Shown here: positions 56,583-64,000 of the stretch, in pieces
How positions within the stretch are numbered: position 1 is the first letter of the stretch
How the letters are laid out: each line of letters starts with the position of its first letter
Origin: Inquilinus sp. Marseille-Q2685
Lineage (GTDB): Bacteria; Pseudomonadota; Alphaproteobacteria; DSM-16000; Inquilinaceae
Direction: 5' to 3'
Assembly: GCF_916619195.1 (NCBI RefSeq)
Contig: NZ_CAKAKL010000001.1
Span: 1,240,001 to 1,304,000, forward strand
DNA: 64,000 bases
Made by a program: the position numbers and the translations under genes
Notes under the pieces: model-generated
Told to the model about the DNA's origin: nothing
Seen by the model: the letters and a program-made list of their open reading frames with translations, nothing else
The model's database searches: none

Positions 56583-58060
56583 CAGGCCGCACCGCCGCGG
56601 CGGAAGGACTGCACCACCTCCCGCAGCAGCGCGACGCCCTGGCGGATGTCCGCCTCATCCAGCGCGGCGTAGCCCATCAGGAAGCCGGCACCGCCCTCCG
56701 TTCCCGCCGCACCGGTCTCGGCCGGGACGATGCCGACCGACCGCAGCGCCGCGGCCTCGGCGACGCTGCCGGCCAGGCCGGCCGGGATGTCGCGGAAGCG
56801 GACCACGAGATGCAGGCCGGCCTTCGCCCCCTCGATCGCCACCGCCGCGCCGAAGGCCGATGTCAGCGCCGCCGCCAGCGCGTCGCGGCGGCGCTGGTTG
56901 CGCCGGCGGGTGCGGCGGATGTGGCGCTCGAAATGGCCGTCGCGGATGAGATGGGCGAACACCGCCTGGTCGAGCGAGGCGGTGTGGCGGTCGGTCAGCT
57001 GCTTGGCCCGCAGGAAGGGCTCCACCAGCTCCGGCGGCAGCACCATGTAGCCGAGGCGCAGGCCGGGCGACAGCACCTTGGAGACGGTGCCGGAGTAGAT
57101 CACCAGCCCGGCCCGGTCGAGCGCCTGCAGCGATTCGACCGGACGGCCCTCGTAGCGGTACTCGCTGTCGTAATCGTCCTCGAACACGTAGGTGCCGCCG
57201 CATTCGGCCCAGTCCAGGAGGGCCAGGCGGCGCGCCGCCGGCATCACCCCGCCGGTCGGGAACTGGTGGCCTGGCGTGACATGAGCCAGCCGCGCCCCGG
57301 CCTCGGGCGGAGGCAGCCGGGCGGTGTCGAGCCCGTCGGCGTCGACCGGCACCGGCAGCAGCCGGGCGCCGATCGCCTCCGCCGCCAGGCGGGCGCCGCT
57401 GTAGCCCGGATCCTCGACCACCACCGTGTCGCCGGGGTCGACCAGCACGCGCAGCGCCAGGTCGACCGCCTGCTGCGAGCCGTTGACGATCAGGATCTGC
57501 TCCGGCCGCGCCCGCACCGCGCGGGCCCGGGCCAGATAGTCGGAGAGAGCGGCCCGCAGCTCCGGCAGGCCTTGCGGGTTCTCGTAGAGATAGGGCTTGC
57601 CGGCGCGGCGGCGGATCTCGCGCAGCAGCAGGCGGCGCCAGATGTCGGCCGGGAAGTCGGCGGCGCTGACGGTGCCGTAGTGGAAGCTGTAGCGCAGCCC
57701 GCCGCGGCGGGTCAGGCTGTCGATGTCGAGGCCGCGAAGCCGCTCGCTGTACCGCGACAGCCGGGGCGCGCGATGAGTCTCGGCCGGGACCGCCGCGGCG
57801 GGCGGACGCGGCGCGGCGCCGGCCGGCAGGGCCGCGCCGACGAAGGTGCCGGCGCCCGGCCGGCTCTCGAGATAGCCCTCGGCCAGCAGCTGCTCATAGG
57901 CCAGCAGCACGGTGTTGCGCGAGATCGCGAACTGGTCGGCCAGGGCGCGGGACGAGGGCAGCCGGCTGCCGGGCGCGGCGTCGCCGCTCAGGATCGAGGC
58001 CTTGAGCTGGTCGTAGATCTGGGTCTGCAGCGGGGCGTCGCGGTCGAGACGGATCACCAT
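56582..58060 (-). CDS. pdxR: MocR-family (GntR-type) regulator of vitamin B6 synthesis, PdxR-like
   Basis: A 492-residue fusion of an N-terminal GntR winged helix ([40 protein letters not shown]) and a C-terminal fold-type I aminotransferase-like domain that binds PLP. The PLP lysine is in [19 protein letters not shown], and [17 protein letters not shown] is conserved. PdxR activates pdxST when PLP is low. It is codirectional and upstream of pdxST rather than divergent as is usual. The adjacent operator-like repeats support the call. Confidence 0.9.
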   Translation of the reverse strand: MVIRLDRDAPLQTQIYDQLKASILSGDAAPGSRLPSSRALADQFAISRNTVLLAYEQLLAEGYLESRPGAGTFVGAALPAGAAPRPPAAAVPAETHRAPRLSRYSERLRGLDIDSLTRRGGLRYSFHYGTVSAADFPADIWRRLLLREIRRRAGKPYLYENPQGLPELRAALSDYLARARAVRARPEQILIVNGSQQAVDLALRVLVDPGDTVVVEDPGYSGARLAAEAIGARLLPVPVDADGLDTARLPPPEAGARLAHVTPGHQFPTGGVMPAARRLALLDWAECGGTYVFEDDYDSEYRYEGRPVESLQALDRAGLVIYSGTVSKVLSPGLRLGYMVLPPELVEPFLRAKQLTDRHTASLDQAVFAHLIRDGHFERHIRRTRRRNQRRRDALAAALTSAFGAAVAIEGAKAGLHLVVRFRDIPAGLAGSVAEAAALRSVGIVPAETGAAGTEGGAGFLMGYAALDEADIRQGVALLREVVQSFRRGGAA

Positions 58061-58080
58061 GGGCCCATCCTAGACGACGA

Positions 58081-58106
58081 AAGGGCGGGGAGAGATCCCC
58101 GCCCTT
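58081..58106 (-). terminator. Terminator between the second tuf gene and pdxR
   Basis: Stem AAGGGCGGGG (58081-58090) with CCCCGCCCTT (58097-58106), loop of six. On the minus strand it is followed by TTTCGTCG, a weak U-tract. It would end the tRNA-Tyr/Gly-tuf transcript. Confidence 0.65.
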
Positions 58107-58146
58107 CCGCTTGTCGCGATCGGATGCCGCAGTCGCGGCGCCCGAG

Positions 58147-59337
<1,191 letters not shown>

Positions 59338-59384
59338 TCCTTAAGACCTTAATCCGTTCGCGGTTGGGACCAGTGGATCCCGGA

Positions 59385-59458
59385 TGGAGCGGGTGAAGGG
59401 AATCGAACCCTCGTATTCAGCTTGGAAGGCTGCTGCTCTACCATTGAGCTACACCCGC
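59385..59458 (-). tRNA. tRNA-Gly (TCC)
   Basis: A 74-base minus-strand cloverleaf beginning GCGGGTGTAGCTCAATGG and ending with encoded CCA. The anticodon loop CTTCCAA gives TCC, for glycine. It lies 47 bases before tuf, so it is probably co-transcribed with it. Confidence 0.97.
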
Positions 59459-59513
59459 CCGTGGTCCGGGACGCGCCATGTCCTTGACCGTGACCACGAA
59501 GCCAGGCGGGCTA

Positions 59514-59598
59514 TGGTGGAGGGGGCTGGATTCGAACCAGCGTACGCAATGCGGGCAGATTTACAGTCTGCTGCCTTTAACCACTCGGCCACCCCTCC
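59514..59598 (-). tRNA. tRNA-Tyr (GTA)
   Basis: An 85-base class II cloverleaf starting GGAGGGGTGGCCGAGTGG and ending in encoded CCA. The anticodon loop ACTGTAAAT gives GTA, for tyrosine, with a long variable arm. It is the first gene of the tuf transcript. Confidence 0.97.
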
Positions 59599-59635
59599 AC
59601 AGGGCTTCGCCGCACGGCTCGGCGAATGGCGGGGC

Positions 59636-59665
59636 GGAATATCGACATCCCGGCGAGGAAGTCAA
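59636..59665 (-). promoter_or_regulatory. Candidate promoter for the tRNA-Tyr/tRNA-Gly/tuf operon
   Basis: On the minus strand TTGACT (59660-59665), then an 18-base spacer and TATTCC (59636-59641), followed by a GC-rich discriminator. The -35 is near-consensus; the -10 is weak. Confidence 0.45.
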
Positions 59666-59726
59666 GCATGCGTGATGCGAAAATCGTAAACTTGACCCCG
59701 CCCGCCGCACAGCGCACAGGACGGCG

Positions 59727-60623
59727 ATGACCCGCACACCCCAGAACCGCCCGCCCCGCGCCGCCCCGCCCCACGGCCCGCGGCCCGGCCCATACCAGGG
59801 CCAGCGCCCGGATCAGCGCGGCCCCGGCGGCCGCCCGCCCGCCGGGCGCCCGCCGGCGCGCGAGCCCGACCGCTACCTCTACGGCGTGCACGCCGCCGTA
59901 GCCGCGATCCTGAACCCCGAACGGGTGATCACCCGCGTCCAGTGCACCGAGGCCGGCCTCGCGAATCTGTCCGAGGCGCTGGCCGAGGCCGCGCAGGCCG
60001 GCCTCGACCGGCCGCAGCCGGAGATCGTCGACCGCGCGCTGATGGACCGGTTCCTGAAGGGCGCCGTCCACCAGGGCATCGCACTGGAGATCAAGCCGCT
60101 GGAGGCGCCGGACATCGACGATATCGGCCGCCAGGCCTCGCTGCGCGAGCCTGAGGGCGAGCCGGGCGCGGCGGCGCGCAGCATCGTCGTGGTGCTGGAC
60201 CAGGTGACCGACCCGCACAATATCGGCGCGATCCTGCGGTCCGCCGCCGCCTTCGGGGCGCTGGCGGTGGTGGTCACCGACCGGCACGCGCCGGAGATCA
60301 CCGGGGTGATGGCCAAGACCGCGTCGGGCGCGGTCGAGCATGTGCCGCTGGTGCGGGTGAAGAACCTGGCCCGCGCCCTCGAATCGCTCGGGCAATGGGG
60401 CTTCCGCCGGATCGGCCTGGCCGAGGAGGGCGAGGCGACGCTGGCCGAGGCGATGCAGGGCGACAAGGTGGCGCTGGTGCTGGGGGCCGAGGGCGAAGGC
60501 CTGCGCCACCTGACGCGCGAGACCTGCGACGTGCTGGCCCGCCTGCCGACCCAGGGCCCGATCGGCAGCCTGAACGTCTCCAACGCCGCCGCCATCGCGC
60601 TGTACGAGGCGGCGCGGAACTGA
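59727..60623 (+). CDS. rlmB: 23S rRNA (guanosine-2'-O-)-methyltransferase, TrmH/SpoU family
   Basis: A 298-residue SPOUT methyltransferase. A Pro/Arg/Gly-rich N-terminal arm (about 45 residues, with GPRPGPYQGQRPDQRGPGGR) precedes the substrate-binding domain (YGVHAAVAAILNPERVI) and the knotted catalytic domain: LDQVTDPHNIGAILRSAAAF, LVLGAEGEGLRHLTRETCD and IPM-like IGSLNVSNAAAIALYEA. RlmB methylates G2251 in the P loop of 23S rRNA. It is divergent from the tRNA-Tyr operon. Confidence 0.93.
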   Translation: MTRTPQNRPPRAAPPHGPRPGPYQGQRPDQRGPGGRPPAGRPPAREPDRYLYGVHAAVAAILNPERVITRVQCTEAGLANLSEALAEAAQAGLDRPQPEIVDRALMDRFLKGAVHQGIALEIKPLEAPDIDDIGRQASLREPEGEPGAAARSIVVVLDQVTDPHNIGAILRSAAAFGALAVVVTDRHAPEITGVMAKTASGAVEHVPLVRVKNLARALESLGQWGFRRIGLAEEGEATLAEAMQGDKVALVLGAEGEGLRHLTRETCDVLARLPTQGPIGSLNVSNAAAIALYEAARN

Positions 60624-60655
60624 AGTGGATGGGAAGGCAGGAGGACCCGAACTCG

Positions 60656-61225
60656 ATGAACGATCTCCTGCTTGCCGCGGTTCGACGACGGATCAGGACG
60701 AAACCCACGGATCTGGGGAACGTCTCGCCGATCCGATTGCAGCCCGCTGATCCAGAGCGGGTGGCGAATGATGAGCGGCAACTGGGCTTCTCGCTGCCAG
60801 ATCTGCTGAAGCGCCTCTACACAGAGATCGGCAACGGGGGCTTCGGCCCAGGCTATGGGCTGATCGGCCTGACCGGCGGCGCACCAGACGACACCGGCAA
60901 GACTAGTCCCACCATCTACGAGGAACTCCGCCACACGGATCCCGAAGATCCATATTGGCAATGGCCGGCAGGTCTGCTGCCCATCTGCCATTGGGGATGC
61001 GCCATCCTGTCTTGCGTCGACTGCGCGGATCCGCATTTCCGCATGCGCATCTTCGACCCCAACGCCCACCGCGAGGGCGACTGGAGCGACGCCTTCTCCG
61101 AAGAATTCTGCGGACTCGACGAGTGGATCGGGATGTGGGCCTCAGGTGTCGACCTATGGAAGCGCATGTACAGCGAATCAGGACCTGCCGCTCGGTCCCC
61201 GTCAGTCCGGGATGTGGACACCTGA
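60656..61225 (+). CDS. SMI1/KNR4 (SUKH) family protein
   Basis: A 189-residue protein. ATG at 60656 is chosen, with GGAGG about 11 bases upstream; ATG at 60629 is also possible. The SUKH signature is visible as ERQLGFSLPDLLKRLYTEIG and NGGFGPGYGLIGLTGG, followed by CHWGCAILSCVDCADPHFRM. SUKH proteins often act as immunity proteins for polymorphic toxins. No toxin gene lies nearby, so it may be an orphan immunity or a housekeeping protein. Its lower GC suggests acquisition. Confidence 0.85.
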   Translation: MNDLLLAAVRRRIRTKPTDLGNVSPIRLQPADPERVANDERQLGFSLPDLLKRLYTEIGNGGFGPGYGLIGLTGGAPDDTGKTSPTIYEELRHTDPEDPYWQWPAGLLPICHWGCAILSCVDCADPHFRMRIFDPNAHREGDWSDAFSEEFCGLDEWIGMWASGVDLWKRMYSESGPAARSPSVRDVDT

Positions 61226-61316
61226 TCCCAAACTATGTCGGGCGCGATCGCGATCGACGTATCACACGGCGCCAGTCCGTCTTCGCTTTCGCTTCGCTCC
61301 AGCTACGCCGGACACT

Positions 61317-61373
61317 GCTTCGCCCTAAACGGCCTCCGCGTGGCTGCGCCACGCGAAGCCCGAAGGGCGAAGC
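61317..61373. repeat. Nested palindrome adjacent to a tRNA gene
   Basis: Outer arms GCTTCGCCCT (61317-61326) and AGGGCGAAGC (61364-61373) enclose a perfect inner hairpin, CGCGTGGC TGC GCCACGCG (61337-61355). It ends one base before the tRNA 3' end. It may be a REP-type element or the tRNA terminator, but it has no T-tract. Confidence 0.7.
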
Positions 61374-61374
61374 G

Positions 61375-61450
61375 TGGTGGGCCCGGCAGGATTCGAACCT
61401 GCGACAACACCGTTATGAGCGGCGGGTTCTAACCGCTGAACTACAGGCCC
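61375..61450 (-). tRNA. tRNA with CAT anticodon (probably tRNA-Ile2, lysidine-modified)
   Basis: A 76-base minus-strand cloverleaf, GGGCCTGTAGTTCAGCGG..., with encoded CCA and loop CTCATAA (anticodon CAT). The acceptor GGGCCTG/CGGGCCC resembles tRNA-Ile2, whose C34 is modified to lysidine, more than elongator Met. The choice between Ile2 and Met needs a tRNA model. Confidence 0.85.
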
Positions 61451-61549
61451 GTCCGGCGCCTCTTCTAGCAAGCGGCGCCGGCGGGGAAAAGCGGGTTGCG
61501 GTGCCCGGCGTGGGCCGCCGGGCACCGCCCCCCGGTTACTGCGCCCCGG

Positions 61550-61858
61550 TTACTGCGCCTTCTGCCCGCCGGCCATCATCTGCTTGATGATGCCGACGAT
61601 GACCATCAGCACGCCGCCGCCGACGCCGCCCCCGACGATCTGGCCGATGATCGCGCCGATGTCGAGGCCGCCGCCGGCCGCCGCCGCGCCGAGGGCGGGG
61701 ATGATCGCGGTCAGGATCTGGCCGCCGATGCCGCCGCCGACGATCCCGGCGATGGAGTTGCCGACCGTGCCGAGGCTGTACTGCTTGACCGCGGCGCCGG
61801 CCACATTGCCGCCGACCGCACCTGCCACGAGCTGGATAATCAGGGTCACGATGTCCAT
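61550..61858 (-). CDS. Glycine-zipper membrane protein of unknown function
   Basis: A 102-residue, very hydrophobic, Gly-rich protein. ATG at 61858 has GGAAGGAG five bases upstream. The sequence has many GxxxG-type steps ([60 protein letters not shown]), typical of tightly packed membrane helices. No family function is known. It is convergent with the SUKH gene and tRNA side. Confidence 0.8.
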   Translation of the reverse strand: MDIVTLIIQLVAGAVGGNVAGAAVKQYSLGTVGNSIAGIVGGGIGGQILTAIIPALGAAAAGGGLDIGAIIGQIVGGGVGGGVLMVIVGIIKQMMAGGQKAQ

Positions 61859-62252
61859 CGGATCTCCTTCCGATCGATGGAGCGCCGTCGGGCGGTGCGG
61901 CGCATGAGACAACCGACTCGCCGAATCATCGGCACCGCATAAATAATGATGCGCTTCGACCCGTCCCGCCTCAAGAGATATTTGGGAACGGACGGAGACT
62001 GCCGTCTTGCAGCCGAAGAAGACGCCGTGTCGTCTACGAAGGATTTCGGCGATTCTATTGTCGGATTTACACCCTCGTTACGGAACCGGACGGTATCGGT
62101 TCGGGCCCAGAGGAGTCCGGACACCGGGTTGGGCAGAAAGGAAATAACGTCTTAATTTTGCTATAAACCATATAACACAAACTAATTGGATTGATATTTC
62201 CGTCTTTCCTCCGAATCTTTGTCCTATTGCCGCCCAGCCAGAGACCATCGCC
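61859..62252. other. AT-richer intergenic region before the ABC transporter
   Basis: A 394-base gap with no firm gene. A 70-codon frame at 61946-62155 has no ribosome binding site or recognisable motif. The stretch 62150-62200 is strikingly AT-rich (for example TATAAACCATATAACAC) and likely contains the promoter of the importer at 62253; no specific -35/-10 was assigned. Confidence 0.5.
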
Positions 62253-63257
62253 ATGCGTCCCCGCCTTTCCCTCCTCGTCGCCGCGGCGACGCTGCTCGCC
62301 CTCGCCGAGCCGGCGCAGGCCGAGACGGCGACGCTGCGGATCGCGCAGCAATTCGGCATCTCCTACCTGCCGATGATCGTGGCCAAGCAGCAGAAGCTGA
62401 TCGAGGCGGCGGTGACCGAAGCCGGGCTGCCGGCGCCGGAGATCGAATGGATCCAGGTCAGCGGCGGCGCGGCGATGAACGAGGCCCTCCTGTCCGGCAG
62501 CCTGGACGTGGCCGCGGCCGGGGCGCCGCCGGCGATCACGCTGTGGGCCAAGACCCGCGGCTCGATCGACGTGAAGGGCATCGCCGCGCTCGGCTCGATG
62601 CCGATCTACCTGACCACCACCAACCCGCAGGTGAAGTCGCTGGCCGACTTCACCGACAGGGACCGGATCGCGCTGCCGGCGGTGAAGGTCGGGTTCCAGG
62701 CGGTGGTGCTGCAGATGGCGGCGGCCCAGGCCTTCGGCGAAGACGAGGCGACGAAGCTGGACGACCTGACCGTCAGCATGTCGCATCCGGACGCGACCGC
62801 GGCCCTGCTGTCCGGCAGCTCCGAGGTCACCGCCAATTTCGGCGCCCCGCCGTTCCAGAACCAGCAGCTGCAGGACCCGAAGATCCACCGGGTGCTGAGC
62901 AGCTATGACGTGCTGGGCGGCCCGCACACCTTCAACGTGATCTACGCGACCGGCGCCTTCTATGCCGAGAACCCGAAGACGGTGGCGGCGATCGTCACCG
63001 CGCTGGACCGCGCCGACCAGTTCATCCAGGCGCATCCGGCCGAGGCGGCGAAGCTGTACATCGCCGCCGAATCCTCGAAGCTGCCGGAGCCCTTCGTCGA
63101 GGCGCTGATCACCGCCCCGGACACGCGCTACACCGTGGCGCCCGAGAACATCCTGAAATTCGTCGACTTCCAGCACCGCATCGGCCAGATCGCGACCAGC
63201 ACCTCGGACTGGCGCGACCTGTTCTTCCCGCCGCTGCACGACCGGCAGGGCAGCTGA
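62253..63257 (+). CDS. ABC transporter substrate-binding protein (SsuA/NrtA/TauA type)
   Basis: A 334-residue periplasmic binding protein with a signal peptide ending AEPAQA-E. The mature start TATLRIAQQFGISYLPMIVA and SGGAAMNEALLSGSLDVAAA are typical of the nitrate/sulfonate/taurine (NMT1-like) family. ATG at 62253. The next gene starts two bases after its stop. The substrate is not predictable; sulfonates, taurine, nitrate or thiamine precursors are possible. Confidence 0.92.
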   Translation: MRPRLSLLVAAATLLALAEPAQAETATLRIAQQFGISYLPMIVAKQQKLIEAAVTEAGLPAPEIEWIQVSGGAAMNEALLSGSLDVAAAGAPPAITLWAKTRGSIDVKGIAALGSMPIYLTTTNPQVKSLADFTDRDRIALPAVKVGFQAVVLQMAAAQAFGEDEATKLDDLTVSMSHPDATAALLSGSSEVTANFGAPPFQNQQLQDPKIHRVLSSYDVLGGPHTFNVIYATGAFYAENPKTVAAIVTALDRADQFIQAHPAEAAKLYIAAESSKLPEPFVEALITAPDTRYTVAPENILKFVDFQHRIGQIATSTSDWRDLFFPPLHDRQGS

Positions 63258-63258
63258 G

Positions 63259-64000
<742 letters not shown>

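Noticed and set aside
59384-59689. A frame across tRNA-Gly and tRNA-Tyr.
   Set aside because: Translations across tRNAs such as VKGIEPSYSAWKAAALPLSY are a known annotation artefact.
60640-61460. Possible genomic island at the CAT-anticodon tRNA.
   Set aside because: A SUKH gene and palindrome are nearby, but no integrase, attachment duplication or phage gene was found.
61946-62155. A possible 69-residue protein before the ABC transporter.
   Set aside because: No ribosome binding site, no family motif, and the 3' end runs into the AT-rich promoter region.

Overview
This 64 kb window is high-GC chromosomal DNA from an alphaproteobacterium, most likely of the Rhodospirillales type. The signs are an adenylate kinase with a short LID, a PhaR/PhaA/PhaB polyhydroxybutyrate set, a Trp tRNA in front of secE-nusG, an rpoBC-rpsL-rpsG-fusA-tuf-S10-spc order, and dense GC-rich coding on both strands. 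The genus cannot be fixed from the sequence alone.

Layout. 1-9.3 kb: an Lrp/AsnC regulator (cut by the window edge) divergent from a LysE-type exporter, an exported Pro/Ala-rich protein, a partial glycogen cluster (glgB, a membrane-anchored coiled-coil protein, glgX), bacterioferritin, and a small exported/membrane protein pair. 9.3-14.6 kb: polyhydroxyalkanoate genes (phaR, a small coiled-coil protein overlapping a PhaC-like alpha/beta hydrolase with a Cys nucleophile, phaA, phaB), interrupted by an exported hydratase-like gene. 14.7-20.8 kb: accessory genes (an RTX M10 metalloprotease, an HxlR regulator with a divergent oxidoreductase, a lipoprotein, a Rid-family protein with a divergent LysR regulator). 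20.8-36.9 kb: on the minus strand, the str operon (rpsL, rpsG, fusA, tuf), the S10 operon and the spc operon, ending at secY-adk; the expected rpsM-rpsK-rpoA-rplQ block is absent. 37.1-42.5 kb: an accessory island between rpoC and rpsL (ECF41 sigma factor, two glycosyltransferases, a 2-oxoglutarate oxygenase, a tandem lipoprotein pair, a 20-residue-repeat exported protein). 42.6-54.7 kb: rpoC, rpoB, rplL, rplJ, rplA, rplK, nusG, secE, tRNA-Trp. 54.9-59.6 kb: a pdxR-pdxS-pdxT vitamin B6 cassette, a second tuf gene, tRNA-Gly and tRNA-Tyr. 59.7-64 kb: rlmB, a SMI1/KNR4-like gene, a CAT-anticodon tRNA, a glycine-zipper membrane protein, and the start of an SsuA/NrtA-type ABC importer.

How the genes work together. 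Most of the window makes the core transcription and translation machinery: RNA polymerase beta and beta-prime, about 27 ribosomal proteins, EF-G, two EF-Tu copies, SecY/SecE and NusG. Strong hairpins and intrinsic terminators separate several of these genes, which suggests segmental control. The accessory genes deal with carbon storage (glycogen, PHB), iron storage, the envelope, and small regulator/target pairs. Several of those pairs have visible operator-like palindromes.

Most notable: a GlgX whose catalytic nucleophile aspartate is replaced by alanine; an ECF41 sigma gene carrying a match to the ECF41 promoter consensus just upstream of itself; an intrinsic terminator directly in front of secY-adk; loss of the alpha operon after adk; insertion of pdxRST between tuf and trnW-secE; and a recent tandem lipoprotein duplication. 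No CRISPR array, prophage, integrase or intact insertion sequence was seen.
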